A stretch of DNA of 64,000 nt from assembly GCF_020268605.1 (NCBI RefSeq), contig NZ_CP084222.1, forward strand, positions 1,116,001-1,180,000, written 5' to 3'. The position numbers and the translations under genes were made by a program. Position 1 is the stretch's first letter, and each line of letters begins with the position of its first letter. The notes under the pieces are model-generated. The model had not been told where the DNA came from and made no database searches. It was given only the letters and a program-made list of their open reading frames with translations. Below are positions 1 through 8,317 of the stretch, piece after piece. The stretch comes from Arsenophonus apicola (lineage in GTDB: Bacteria > Pseudomonadota > Gammaproteobacteria > Enterobacterales > Enterobacteriaceae).

Positions 1-1
1 T

Positions 2-343
2 TCTGGCACCATTCCGATTGCTTTTAATCGTAGTAAAGCCGCAGGCTTGCCGGAACCCAAACACTGGGTCACGATTGAACGGGTGGAACAAGGTAAACCG
101 CAGCCAGATCCATTTTTGCTTGGTGCACAACTACTAAATTTACCGCCAGAAGCCTGTATCGCGGTTGAAGATGCGCAGGCCGGCATCTATTCGGCCTTAG
201 ATGCGGGGTGTCAGGTTATCGCTGTACATGCGCCGGTAGGTATGCCACGGCGAGAAGAAATTTCGCTAATTATCAAATCATTTACTGAATTAAATATTTC
301 AAAACCAGATAACCAAGGTATTGTTACGGTGACTCAGCGATAA
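2..343 (+). CDS. hxpA: Hexitol/sugar phosphatase HxpA (YfbT), 3' part
   Basis: C-terminal 113 residues of a HAD-family sugar phosphatase; the frame is open from base 2, so the start lies outside the window. The fragment holds the late HAD motifs: the conserved lysine in GKPQPDP (motif III) and the acidic motif IV in VEDAQAGI. It ends in the short tail typical of YfbT. In enteric bacteria YfbT dephosphorylates sugar phosphates such as hexitol phosphates in the cytosol, and the gene sits immediately upstream of yfbS, as here. That order is the main reason for choosing YfbT over other HAD phosphatases. There is no sign of damage in the visible part. Confidence 0.85.
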   Translation, partial: SGTIPIAFNRSKAAGLPEPKHWVTIERVEQGKPQPDPFLLGAQLLNLPPEACIAVEDAQAGIYSALDAGCQVIAVHAPVGMPRREEISLIIKSFTELNISKPDNQGIVTVTQR

Positions 344-370
344 ACGTATGTTAATTTCATAAAGTAGGCC

Positions 371-402
371 GGCAAATTTGTACTATTTATGACAAATTTG
401 CC
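371..402. repeat. Perfect 11-bp inverted repeat between hxpA and yfbS
   Basis: GGCAAATTTGT (371-381) and its exact complement (392-402) flank a 10-base loop. There is no T run after it, so it is a weak terminator candidate; an operator or an mRNA hairpin in the hxpA-yfbS transcript is equally possible. Confidence 0.45.
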
Positions 403-430
403 CTATGAATAGACTTAATTTGAGGTCATT

Positions 431-1849
431 TTGAATAGCCAACTGGTATGGGTATTAATTTTACTGCTAATCGTGGTCACTCTTTTTATGACTAATAAGA
501 TCCGTATGGATGTGGTTGCATTATTAGTCATTGTGGCTTTAGTATTAAGTGGAACTCTAACGCTTAAACAAGCAACAATCGGCTTTAGTGATCCCAATGT
601 GCTGCTAATTGCTGCACTTTTTGTTTTTAGCGAGGGATTAGTGCGCACAGGTATTGCTTACCAAGTTGGTGATTGGTTAGTCGGTGTAGCCGGTAATAAT
701 GAAAATAAGATGCTGATTTTTTTTAATGATAACAGTTGCAGGTTTAGGCGCATTTATGAGTTCCACCGGCATTGTTGCCATTTTTATTCCAGTTGTTCTT
801 AATGTTGCTAAACAAATGAAAATTCCACCAGGACGCTTGATGATGCCATTAGGCTTTGCTGGACTTATCAGTGGGATGATGACGTTAGTAGCGACACCGC
901 CAAATATGATAGTTAATAGTGAACTAGTCAGAGAAGGTTATACGGGATTCAAATTCTTTGCTATTACACCCATTGGGATTGCGGTACTGTTGCTGGCAAT
1001 TATTTATATGTGGATGGTTCGTCATTGGTTAGGTAACCGTGAAATTACAGTGGGTAAGGATCCTCAGCGGCGAACATTTCACGACTTTATTCGTGATTAT
1101 AAGCTAACCGGTCGTGCTCGTTGTTTGGCCATTTGCCCGGGTTCCCCCTTAATAGGTTACTCTCTTGATGAATTACATTTGCGTTCACGTTATGGTGCCA
1201 ATGTTATTGGTATTGAACGTTGGCATCGTTTTCGTCGACTTATGCTAAGTGTAACGGCCACAACGGAGTTACATGAACGTGATGTGTTATTAGTCGATAT
1301 GGCTGATAGTGAAGTTGATCTCAATGAATTTTGTCATCAACAAAAATTGACACCAATGATTTTGCGCGGTGAATATTTTTCTGCTCGCTCGCGTGAAGTT
1401 GGAATGGCGGAGTTTTCCTTAGCGCCGCAATCTGAGTTATTAGGCAGTACATTGCGAGAAATTAAATTTCGCACGCGTTATGGTCTTAATGTTGTTGGCA
1501 TATATCGGGAAGGAAAAACTATCGATGATAAATTAATTGATCAGCCAATGCGTTTAGGTGATATTTTACTGATCGTGGGTGACTGGAAATTAATTCGCTT
1601 ATTGTCAACTGATAGACATAATTTTATTGTATTAAATTTGGCCGCTGAGGTAGAGGCGGTGGCGCCTGCTGCATCGCAAGCGCCACATGCGATCTTTTGT
1701 TTAGCATTAATGGTTACTATGATGGCAATAGATGAGATCCCTAATTTTATTGCTGTACTTATCGCCTGTCTTTTGATGGGAAAATTTCGCTGTATTGATA
1801 TGGAAAGTGCTTATCGAGCCATACATTGGCCGAGTATTATGTTGATTGT
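431..1849 (+). pseudogene. yfbS: yfbS 5' part, SLC13-type anion transporter, frameshifted and cut by prophage
   Basis: YfbS is an inner-membrane DASS/SLC13-family transporter with two central TrkA-C (RCK_C) domains. This part covers the start (TTG at 431, GAGG seven bases upstream), the first membrane segments, both TrkA-C domains and the beginning of the second membrane half. Two lesions are visible. First, reading frame 431-802 must shift to frame 726-1892 within the T8 run at 717-724; seven Ts would give the expected KMLIFLMITVAGLGAF. Second, the gene is interrupted at HWPSIMLIVG by the prophage; after 1849 the frame runs only to a stop at 1890-1892 inside prophage DNA. The remainder of the gene is at 54143-54569. 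It is non-functional as it stands unless slippage and excision repair it. Confidence 0.93.
1835..1849. repeat. attL core (15 bp)
   Basis: TATTATGTTGATTGT is identical to 54143-54157. Identity ends abruptly on both sides, and joining the outer flanks gives an intact YfbS reading frame (IMLIVGMMPFALALQ). It is therefore the strand-exchange region left by Int. Confidence 0.93.
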
Positions 1850-1896
1850 TGGATTAAATAAAAGTAATTATATTTCAGAGTGTTATAAGTGAAGTA

Positions 1897-1924
1897 TCAC
1901 TATAATTCACTATTTATTCACTAT
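1897..1924 (+). promoter_or_regulatory. Three tandem Int arm-type sites (P' arm)
   Basis: TCACTAT occurs at 1897-1903, 1907-1913 and 1918-1924, spaced 10 and 11 bp, that is on one face of the helix. It matches the end of the known lambda Int arm-type consensus (AGTCACTAT). They lie between the att core and int, where lambda has P'1-P'3. Confidence 0.8.
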
Positions 1925-1930
1925 AAATTT

Positions 1931-2974
1931 TTAAATTTCAATCCAATTATTCTGCCTATCATCCTGATATTTAGCTGTCATTTCTGCTGATTTATGGCCT
2001 AACAATTTACGAGCAAATTCACTTCCATTTTTTTCTGTATACAATCTGGCAGACAAACTTCGGATTTCATGAAATGATGGAGGTGTACCTTCCCATGTTA
2101 GATTTGTTTTATCCCTAAGTTTTGCAAATCCTTTTGATATTTTTTCTATTGAAACTTTTTTGCCCGTATCATTAATAATATATTCTGAATCGTGTTCGTT
2201 AATTTTTATTATATCTGATAACCTGATATTTATTATTTCAATATTTAAAGGAATTGTTATTTTAGTCTCGGTTTTTTGTTGAATGACCCATAACTTGTTA
2301 TCATGAATATCTTCATACCTCATTTTTGAAATATCAGATATCCTCTGACCAGTAACTAAAGCCAGTTTCATTGCATGAGTTAACCAATGATTACCATCGT
2401 TATTCAAGTTCAAAATAGTTTTAAAATCATTGAGAGATAATCTTACTCTTTGAATTTTAGCTTTTGGGGTTTTTGTTAGCTCAGCAGGGTTCAATTGTAC
2501 TAAACCACTAGCTAATGCTTCTTTAAAGCAATCAATTATTGATCCTCTCAATAATTTTGCAGTTGTAGTTTTTCCTTCATTAATAAAAGGATGGAGAAAA
2601 TCTGCAATATTTTTTGTAGTTATGTTTTGTACCGGTGTATCTAGAAATCCTTTTCTGATTATTCTTATTCTTTGCCTATATTCTTTTAATGTTGTTTCCC
2701 TCAATCCTCTTGTTTTCAATATTTCTTCATATCTATCTAAAAACTCATGAAAATAGACAGTTCCCTGCCCGTCGATCCTTTCTGTTAGTGGCTTTACTTT
2801 CTCTGCTTTCATCAATAACTGATTTGCACTAATAGCCTCGTTAATTGCATAGGCTTTGTTTCTACCCAAACCGTATTCCTTACGTGTACGTGGGTCCCTA
2901 TAGGAATAATACCCGTTTCTTTTGTATAGGTTAGGGGGCAAATCCCGATTTTTTGTTTTTCTGATTCTGGTCAT
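1931..2974 (-). CDS. int: Lambda-family integrase (tyrosine recombinase)
   Basis: 347 residues, about the length of lambda Int (356). The N-terminal arm-binding domain (residues 1-60, with DLPPNLY and YYSYRDPRTRKEYGLGR) is very close to lambda Int. A SAM-like core-binding domain follows (about 75-165), then the catalytic domain. The catalytic set is complete: R211 in TGQRISD, K234, H302 and R305 in HEIR, H327 in LLGHK and the nucleophile Y336. It performs site-specific integration and excision at the yfbS att core with IHF and Xis. It overlaps xis by 44 bp as in lambda. The gene looks intact, so excision is possible even though other genes are broken. Confidence 0.97.
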   Translation of the reverse strand: MTRIRKTKNRDLPPNLYKRNGYYSYRDPRTRKEYGLGRNKAYAINEAISANQLLMKAEKVKPLTERIDGQGTVYFHEFLDRYEEILKTRGLRETTLKEYRQRIRIIRKGFLDTPVQNITTKNIADFLHPFINEGKTTTAKLLRGSIIDCFKEALASGLVQLNPAELTKTPKAKIQRVRLSLNDFKTILNLNNDGNHWLTHAMKLALVTGQRISDISKMRYEDIHDNKLWVIQQKTETKITIPLNIEIINIRLSDIIKINEHDSEYIINDTGKKVSIEKISKGFAKLRDKTNLTWEGTPPSFHEIRSLSARLYTEKNGSEFARKLLGHKSAEMTAKYQDDRQNNWIEI

Positions 2975-3173
2975 GGCCTATCCTTTGCAGCAACATACTT
3001 TTTTGACTAACTTCGTTAATGCTGTTAACTTTGATTGCACTCTCTTCAACTAAATATTCTCTTCCATCCTTGATGGGGGGAGGTTGAATTAGCCCATTTC
3101 TAACCCAACCCCTGACTGTGTCCATTCTTCTTGGTCTATCCCTCCTTGCATTCCATTCCGCTAAAGTAATCAT
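2931..3173 (-). CDS. xis: Lambda-family excisionase
   Basis: 80 residues with the lambda Xis pattern: LAEWNARR, a winged-helix core with TVRGWVRNGLI, PPPIKDGREYLVEESAIKV, and a basic tail. Xis bends attR and steers Int to excision. It overlaps the 5' end of int, so both come from the same leftward transcript. The ATG at 3173 is preceded by a weak ribosome site; the sequence match starts at this Met. Confidence 0.95.
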   Translation of the reverse strand: MITLAEWNARRDRPRRMDTVRGWVRNGLIQPPPIKDGREYLVEESAIKVNSINEVSQKSMLLQRIGHDQNQKNKKSGFAP

Positions 3174-3363
3174 GTTTATTTATCCTCATTCAAAAACAGA
3201 TAGCCTAAGCACACATTGTTATGTGTTGAAATATGATCAGTTATGAATTATCTGTGGTAAGATTATTGCTGTTGTGTTCGTAACCACATCATTTCCCTAA
3301 TATTGCCAGCCTTGCGTTGGTCTTTTTTTGAGTGATTCAGAAATACCAAATAGTGGTCAATCT

Positions 3364-4139
3364 CTAGTGAGTACGTTGGCTATTAGCAAATAACGATTTC
3401 AGATTGATACCGTATACCTGTAGCCATGATTCAGCAGGCCATGACTTAACCTGACCATAACGAATATCAGGCACTTCGGTTGCTTCCATCTGGTTCTCAC
3501 GGCACCATCTGCGAAGTGGGGCAAATTTGTATTCTTTCCCTGTGGCATTCTTTACAGCTGTGATGGTGGCATGTTTAACACTTTCTCCCAATCGTTCTGT
3601 CAGTTCCCGATTTTTACGGGTAGCAACGCTGAGTTTACCCATTGCAGAAGCTTCACGAGTGCGGCTGATTTGTGATTTTGTTCTAATAGCTTCATCACGC
3701 TCACTGCTTATTTTTTCCACTTGCTCGGTATAGCTAATCAGCATTTTTCGTAATTGTGCAGGATTATCTAACCAGTCTGTTGTTGGGGTGACAGGAGCTA
3801 ATCTTCCTGTTTTGTAATCCAGGAAGGTTTGATTAACCATCAATCTGAATTTTGGCGAAATCCAGCCAGCATACTCAATGGCTAACAGCTCATGAGCAAA
3901 AGTGCCTGGATTTATGCCGCCTTTTTGAACTTTGATTACTTCTTGACCTAAGGCGGAATTCTGCCTTAGCTCTTCAATTAACTCTTTGGCTTGTTTTGTC
4001 TCAAGCCATGTTTTAGGGCGTTTAGCATCTTGCCGCCACTGGCTTTATGTAACGCATTTAGGTTGAAACGACCATCTGAGTCTGTCGTGATTTCTACGCC
4101 AGCAATGATAGGGTAATGTTCATTTGTTAAATTTCGCAT
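3364..4139 (-). pseudogene. KilA-N domain antirepressor, frameshifted
   Basis: From the ATG at 4139 the frame gives MRNLTNEHYPIIAGVEI and GRFNLNALHKASGG, then must shift near 4027-4035 (GGCAAGATGC) to the frame that gives AKRPKTWLETKQA, the conserved FAHELLAIEYAGWISPKF and the C-terminal coiled and basic region ending at 3364. The KilA-N part (about residues 1-105) is a DNA-binding module of phage and viral regulators, and it closely resembles the intact copy at 41829-42584. In one frame only about 50 residues would be made from 4139. An internal ATG at 3843 could give the C-terminal 159 residues alone. Confidence 0.85.
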
Positions 4140-4225
4140 ATAGTTATCCTTCAATATTAAAATTGATGAACGGGTATTAATTAAGTGGAATAGATTAGGG
4201 TGGGTAATGATTTCTTGTTTTGCAA

Positions 4226-4471
4226 CTACTTCTTCATAGTATCGATAAATACTCCCAAAATGATCATAAGTGCTGGCACCAGCATGACACCAATAACCAG
4301 TAGCTCTTGTCCGCCTAAATGAATATTGCCTAATTCACCACGTTTAAACCTGATTTGCGGGTCAATGACGGCATCGGCGTGCGCGAGATGTCCAACAATG
4401 AGTTCAAAGGCAAACGCTGCACCGATAAACAAAAATGTTGTGATTAGTAATTTAATGATGTTAAGTTTCAT
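4226..4471 (-). CDS. Small two-segment membrane protein
   Basis: 81 residues. The ATG at 4471 starts a hydrophobic N-terminus (MKLNIIKLLITTFLFIGAA) followed by a short polar stretch and a second hydrophobic segment (ELLVIGVMLVPALMIILGV). The frame is open further upstream, but the signal-like N-terminus argues for this start. No family was recognised. It lies in the leftward early operon between the KilA-N pseudogene and the recombination genes. Confidence 0.6.
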   Translation of the reverse strand: MKLNIIKLLITTFLFIGAAFAFELIVGHLAHADAVIDPQIRFKRGELGNIHLGGQELLVIGVMLVPALMIILGVFIDTMKK

Positions 4472-4493
4472 GATTGAACCTTTTAACATTGGA

Positions 4494-4670
4494 TTATTTC
4501 TTAATGCAAATTGCTTTTGCGTTGATATCCTTGAAAGTTTCAAATTCACGCTCAAACTGTTTAGCGGCGAATTGGCACATATTCTCAGTGTCAAATTCCT
4601 GAGTATGAACACTTGCAAAGTCATTTGACGCGTAAGGGCTGGCGTACATGGATAGGATTAAAACCCACAT
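4494..4670 (-). CDS. Small protein with N-terminal signal-like segment
   Basis: 58 residues from the ATG at 4670, which has AAGGAG at a good distance upstream. The first residues (MWVLILSMYASPYASND) resemble a short signal peptide. The rest is polar with two cysteines (MCQFAAKQFEREFETF and AICIKK). Function unknown; similar small exported proteins are common in early operons of lambdoid phages. Confidence 0.6.
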   Translation of the reverse strand: MWVLILSMYASPYASNDFASVHTQEFDTENMCQFAAKQFEREFETFKDINAKAICIKK

Positions 4671-4748
4671 GGTAGGAACTCCTTGTCTAAAAAAGATTAA
4701 ACTCATTATTTACTGGCGTATGAGTTGGTCTACGCTCGTCTCTATCTT

Positions 4749-5246
4749 TTATAGTGCGCAACAAGTTTTTAACTGCTTGTGCGGGTTTGTTTTCAACTTT
4801 TCTAAAAGCGTTTGTCCAGTGTTTGCTACAAATGGCATACGGATATCAAAGCTGTAACTTTCATCGCCATTTTTCTTCGTTCTTAGAACTTTTGCAAAAC
4901 AAGTCCTACTTTTTTTGCCATGGAATTCTGGCGCAACCAGGTTATTGTTGTGGACAACCGAGGTTACTCGCTGAATTCCAATGCATCCCATCATGGCATT
5001 GACCATATTTTGACCGAAAGGGTTTACCGTGCCGTCATTTTTCTTACAACAAATACTTAGATAGTTAACTTTTCTGCCATCCTCCGATTCACCTGAGAAT
5101 TCAATAAACTCAGCGCCTTTATCACTTTTGCTTAATTTTGCCTCTGCAATTGTGATCACATACGCGCCTGATTCATTAATGAACCCCCCTTGATAGGTTA
5201 ATAAGGCTGACTCCTCGCTGTAGGTAAAGATAATGTTGTGGTTCAT
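4749..5246 (-). CDS. DUF669-like phage ssDNA-binding protein
   Basis: 165 residues. The N-terminal half has the DUF669 pattern (GAYVITIAEAKLSKSDKGAEF, FSGESEDGRKVNYLSIC, KNDGT) seen in phage proteins coded beside recombination ATPases and thought to act as OB-fold, SSB-like proteins. Its start overlaps the stop of the Sak4-like gene by 4 bases, so the two are translationally coupled. The pairing of an SSB-like protein with a Sak4-like ATPase suggests a phage homologous-recombination module. Family call from memory of the pattern. Confidence 0.7.
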   Translation of the reverse strand: MNHNIIFTYSEESALLTYQGGFINESGAYVITIAEAKLSKSDKGAEFIEFSGESEDGRKVNYLSICCKKNDGTVNPFGQNMVNAMMGCIGIQRVTSVVHNNNLVAPEFHGKKSRTCFAKVLRTKKNGDESYSFDIRMPFVANTGQTLLEKLKTNPHKQLKTCCAL

Positions 5247-5923
5247 GCTGTTTTCTCCGTTATGTTAGTTTTTTTTAAGCTGTAATAGTCACAAATCGCT
5301 GTATCAACTGCGTTTATGTCGTTTTCAATTTCGGGTGTTTCAAACATTCCCATTGGGGATTTGACGGTATCATAACCGCTGTTTTGTGTTGAAAATAAGT
5401 ATTGACCATCCTTAACTATCGTTTTCAGTACAATAGTAAACATGCCCTCAACGGTTATTTTTTCATCAAGCATTTTGCCAATTGTTTTCATCTTGACTTT
5501 ACCTAATGGTGTTTCTTCGGTATGCGAGAGAAAATATATCCTTAGATCATCTGATGATGATTTTACTGCCGCATTGATCACATTCCATGTGTGAGCGCCT
5601 ATTTCTGTGAATTTATCGAAAGATTTTTCATCTGATCTGCGCATGAATTCATTTGCCATCAGATATTGAAAATCATCAATAACAACTATCTTTTTTTCGT
5701 AACTTGAGGCTTTTTCGATAGCTTTCATGATGTATTGCCAACAGTCACTGACAAATATTGAGGTTGTGGCATCTTTTTGATCCCAATTTCGCCATTGAGT
5801 TGATTTAAACGGCAAAGGTTTTTTTAACGTTTGGATTAATAAAGTTTCTTCAGGGCTTAGATGTCTAAGGCTAGCGGATTTTCCTGTCCCTGACTCACCC
5901 AGTATTAGTGTTGCGGTCGCCAT
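5243..5923 (-). CDS. Sak4-like recombination ATPase (AAA_24)
   Basis: 226 residues with a Walker A at residues 9-16 (GESGTGKS) and a Walker B near residue 80 (KIVVIDDFQYL), followed by a conserved histidine region (YFLSHTEE). This single-domain RecA-fold architecture fits the Sak4 type of phage single-strand annealing/recombination ATPase. It stands directly upstream of the DUF669-like gene with a 4-base overlap. It probably supports recombination-dependent replication or repair of phage DNA. A generic P-loop phage ATPase is the alternative. Confidence 0.75.
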   Translation of the reverse strand: MATATLILGESGTGKSASLRHLSPEETLLIQTLKKPLPFKSTQWRNWDQKDATTSIFVSDCWQYIMKAIEKASSYEKKIVVIDDFQYLMANEFMRRSDEKSFDKFTEIGAHTWNVINAAVKSSSDDLRIYFLSHTEETPLGKVKMKTIGKMLDEKITVEGMFTIVLKTIVKDGQYLFSTQNSGYDTVKSPMGMFETPEIENDINAVDTAICDYYSLKKTNITEKTA

Positions 5924-5925
5924 AT

Positions 5926-6225
5926 CTAATCACCTCTTATTTTTCCACCTAACGGTCCATCTCTTAGTTCTTGATCAATGAAAGGATTGTATTCTTTATT
6001 TTGAACATATATAGGATTGTAAGTATTTGGCGAGGATTGAATTATTAGTTTTTCAATCTCTTTTGCTTCTTTGTCATACATTTCCATTGCTTGACGCTTT
6101 TCTTTCATCGATGGCGACAATGGTTCTTTTCCTTGCCTGGTTGCCTCCATCTGTTGTATTGCATAGGCAATAGCGTCTTCTTTTGATTGGCATCTCCTTT
6201 TATCCGTTAGCCTCGGCATTTTCAT
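5926..6225 (-). CDS. Early-operon hypothetical protein
   Basis: 99 residues, charged, with no recognised domain (MPRLTDKRRCQSKEDA near the start, AIQQMEATRQGKEPLSPSM after). The ATG at 6225 has GAGGAG eight bases upstream and overlaps the stop of the small gene before it in an ATGA junction. The ATPase gene begins 2 bases after its stop. It is therefore part of a tightly packed leftward operon. Confidence 0.65.
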   Translation of the reverse strand: MKMPRLTDKRRCQSKEDAIAYAIQQMEATRQGKEPLSPSMKEKRQAMEMYDKEAKEIEKLIIQSSPNTYNPIYVQNKEYNPFIDQELRDGPLGGKIRGD

Positions 6226-6371
6226 GTAAAATCTCCTCGAAAATCCTGCCAGCTAACAGGAACATTTTGTTGCCCCAGTACCTCACGTTGATGTTCATAT
6301 TTGTAATGTTCCTTAAGCTCATTGCTTTTTCTTTGCTCCTTGAGCAACTGAGTTAATTCAAATAAAGTCAT
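6222..6371 (-). CDS. Small early-operon protein (49 aa)
   Basis: 49 residues from the ATG at 6371 (MTLFELTQLLKEQRKSNELK), preceded by AGGA at eight bases. It ends in TGA inside the ATGA overlap with the next gene. The sequence is amphipathic and coiled-coil-like in its first half. No family recognised. Tight coupling and a proper ribosome site support it as real. Confidence 0.6.
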   Translation of the reverse strand: MTLFELTQLLKEQRKSNELKEHYKYEHQREVLGQQNVPVSWQDFRGDFT

Positions 6372-6380
6372 GAGTTATTC

Positions 6381-6515
6381 CTATCTTGCTAACAATAAAA
6401 CGAGGCTTGCCAACGCAATGATTAGCACGGTGGGGATAATTTTTAAGCTGTCTTTTCTGGCGAAGCTGTCGCTATTTAAGACGTAGCGAAGCTCCTGCTG
6501 TTTAAGCTGGTTCAT
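6381..6515 (-). CDS. Tail-anchored small membrane protein (44 aa)
   Basis: 44 residues from the ATG at 6515, with AGGAG upstream. A polar head (MNQLKQQELRYVLNSDSF) is followed by one C-terminal hydrophobic helix (IIPTVLIIALASLVLLLA). Its stop lies 9 bases before the next start. Function unknown. Confidence 0.6.
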   Translation of the reverse strand: MNQLKQQELRYVLNSDSFARKDSLKIIPTVLIIALASLVLLLAR

Positions 6516-6559
6516 TTTTTTGGCTCCTGGTTATTTAACGATTGAACAGGAAAAGGTAA

Positions 6560-7384
6560 TCAGTGTTTAAGGTAAATACCGTTAATAGACTTGTCATGAG
6601 TATGTGAACCATTCCACGTCAGTTTCATGGGTAGCTTGTAATCCAGATACAAATCATAGAGACGTTGCGCCCCTTTTTTGAGCAATACAGGCTGATAACT
6701 GATGAATGGGTTAGCACCGTGTAGGCTTATTTCGCTTTGTTTTTCAGTTAAATATTTATCCCGTGCATAAGAAGCAACACGCCAGCGTATGCCGGATTTA
6801 CTTTCGTTGTAGAGCCATTTACGCTCTGCCAGAAAATGATTTATCTGCTGACTGTTTACGCCATTAAGCATTTTGCTAAATTGGGTAGGGGTCATACCTT
6901 CCTTAAAGAGATTTTTAAGACAATCGTTTTCGGTTGAGAGACTTTTATTTTCCAGTAATAACTGTTCTTTCTCTTCTTCAGCACGAACAACCATGAGAGC
7001 GAGTTCTTTTTTTGTTGGTAGTAATGTTTGAATGTGAAGTTGAGGTTGTAAAACACGTCTTTCGCATTCAATAAAATACTGCCTTGCCTGTTTCCCTTTT
7101 TCATTGCGTTCAACCATGGATAGCTCTTTCGCCATATCGATGGCGATATAGTAGTCTTTCATCATACGTTGGCGAGATTTTGCACTACTCAAATTTGAGT
7201 AGCTCAAATTTTCAGCAATAATATAGTCAATGTTCTCTTCAAAACTATATTCTGCTATACGCCTATTTATCCAATCATTAAATCGCGTAGTAATTTCTAA
7301 AAACGCATGTAAATCACGGGCATTAACCGTTTGGATTAATTCACCACTGATGTTTTTTGTTTCGATGTTGATCAAATTTTGCAT
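6560..7384 (-). CDS. AntA/AntB-domain antirepressor
   Basis: 274 residues. The N-terminal AntA/AntB domain (about 1-100) shows VNARDLHAFLEITTRFNDWI, then ENIDYIIAE and KDYYIAIDMAKELSMVERNEKG. A coiled linker and a C-terminal antirepressor domain follow (MTPTQFSKMLNG, FLAERKWLYN). The ATG at 7384 is preferred over 7399 because GAGGAA precedes it at 9 bases. In P1 the ant genes make antirepressors controlled by C4 RNA. Here the gene lies downstream of a Rha gene on the same transcript, with a C4-like leader at the operon head. Its target repressor is unknown. Confidence 0.85.
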   Translation of the reverse strand: MQNLINIETKNISGELIQTVNARDLHAFLEITTRFNDWINRRIAEYSFEENIDYIIAENLSYSNLSSAKSRQRMMKDYYIAIDMAKELSMVERNEKGKQARQYFIECERRVLQPQLHIQTLLPTKKELALMVVRAEEEKEQLLLENKSLSTENDCLKNLFKEGMTPTQFSKMLNGVNSQQINHFLAERKWLYNESKSGIRWRVASYARDKYLTEKQSEISLHGANPFISYQPVLLKKGAQRLYDLYLDYKLPMKLTWNGSHTHDKSINGIYLKH

Positions 7385-7440
7385 GCAGAGATTCCTCAAA
7401 GTTAATTGATGAATAAATATTGGTGTTTGTTAATGTGGTG

Positions 7441-7470
7441 CACGCTTCCGTTTGAAACGGAGACGTGCTA
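7441..7470. repeat. Hairpin between the Rha and AntA genes
   Basis: GCACGcTTCCGTTT pairs with AAACGGAGaCGTGC, giving about 12 bp with one mismatch and almost no loop. There is no U run on the leftward transcript, so it is more likely an RNA-processing or attenuation hairpin than a full terminator. Confidence 0.5.
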
Positions 7471-7483
7471 AGGAAAAAGCAAG

Positions 7484-8002
7484 TTATTCAGAAAGTTTTT
7501 TAATTAATTCATCTTTGTGAATAATCATGTAACCAGCACGACGACCAATTTCGAACAATGACTCTAGTGAGGCAACGTATTCGTTATCACGAATAACACG
7601 GGCACTATCTACTTTCCCATTGGGAAGTAAGGTGAGAAGAACTTTATTAGTGGCTCCAGTTACGGTAACAGCATTGTTTAATTGTGCTTCCATACGATTA
7701 AACTCAGCAATATAGGCTTCTTTGAACTGTGCTGCCTTTTTGCCTGTAAATCCCATAACCAAGAATACGAAGCCGTCTTTGGTCATTTCGTACATTGGTC
7801 GAGATTTCTTTTGTTCATCTAAATATTCAGCCGCCTCAAAATTGAGGGCGCTAAATTTTTCTGAGCAATCAAGGTTATCAATAGAGCGTAAAACATTATC
7901 ATGGCGCTTGCCGAAATAATCAGCAACGTCTTTAGAAGTGGTTACAGCTTTGTTATTGTTGATAGTAACTTTAGGAGTGATGGTAGATAATTGAAGGGTC
8001 AT
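7484..8002 (-). CDS. Rha-family regulator/antirepressor with RAGY C-terminal module
   Basis: 172 residues. The Rha (pRha) domain covers about 1-105: KAVTTSKDVADYFGKRHDNV, LNFEAAEYLDEQKKSRPMYEM, TKDGFVFLVMGFTGKKA, FKEAYIAEFNRME. The C-terminal 50 residues (VASLESLFEIGRRAGYMIIHK) recur fused to a P22AR_N domain at 42581-43153. The ATG at 8002 has AGGAGG seven bases upstream; the longer frame to 8038 lacks a ribosome site. It is the first gene behind the C4-like leader and the promoter at 8246-8275. Rha proteins interfere with infection or lysogeny in lambdoid phages; the mechanism is unclear. Confidence 0.88.
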   Translation of the reverse strand: MTLQLSTITPKVTINNNKAVTTSKDVADYFGKRHDNVLRSIDNLDCSEKFSALNFEAAEYLDEQKKSRPMYEMTKDGFVFLVMGFTGKKAAQFKEAYIAEFNRMEAQLNNAVTVTGATNKVLLTLLPNGKVDSARVIRDNEYVASLESLFEIGRRAGYMIIHKDELIKKLSE

Positions 8003-8080
8003 AATGACCTCCTGATAGTGACTTAAGTTTATCACCACTTTGAGGTTCCAAGCTCTATATTGGTGGTGAACTGAATAGGG

Positions 8081-8214
8081 TTGGAACTACCGGAGTCACC
8101 GCCGGCCAACCTTTCGGTTGCCCCATCCAGCCCACCATTGAATATGGCTAGATTACGACAATAAAAAACACGCTCGCGGCGTGTACTGTCGCGATGACTC
8201 TAACGGTGTTCCAA
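8081..8214 (-). ncRNA. C4-type antisense RNA, unit 1
   Basis: On the minus strand TTGGAAC (8214-8208) and GAGTCA (8200-8195) can pair with TGACTC (8098-8093) and GTTCCAA (8087-8081), closing a multiloop. It contains a GC hairpin (8168-8184) and a GNRA-type hairpin (CAACC-GAAA-GGTTG, 8120-8107). The antisense strand can also pair with TTGGAAC (8051-8045) and AGTCAC (8023-8018) just upstream of the Rha ribosome site. This is the P1/P7 C4 arrangement (antisense RNA upstream of its own target). The Icd-like reading frame usual in such leaders is visible (GGLDGATERLAGGDSG). Processing is inferred. Confidence 0.75.
8163..8184 (-). terminator. Intrinsic terminator inside C4 leader 1
   Basis: Minus strand: ACACGC-CGCGA-GCGTGT followed by TTTTTT. 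It could end a short leader transcript and act as an attenuator ahead of the Rha gene. Confidence 0.65.
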
Positions 8215-8245
8215 TCCCGACACCTGATTTATCAGATGCGGTTAA

Positions 8246-8275
8246 ACTATAGCGCATGATTTGTTCTTTCGTCAA
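8246..8275 (-). promoter_or_regulatory. Promoter of C4 leader 1
   Basis: Minus strand TTGACG (8275-8270), an 18-base spacer, and TATAGT (8251-8246). The surrounding 34 bp (8245-8278) is identical to the promoter of C4 unit 3 at 53875-53908. Confidence 0.8.
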
Positions 8276-8317
8276 TGGTTATTGTTAGGTTATACTTACC
8301 AAAAAGGAGGATTACCT

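Noticed and set aside
726..1892. Separate gene starting at 726
   Set aside because: The frame is the middle of YfbS; the ATG is an internal methionine after the T8 break, with no ribosome site.
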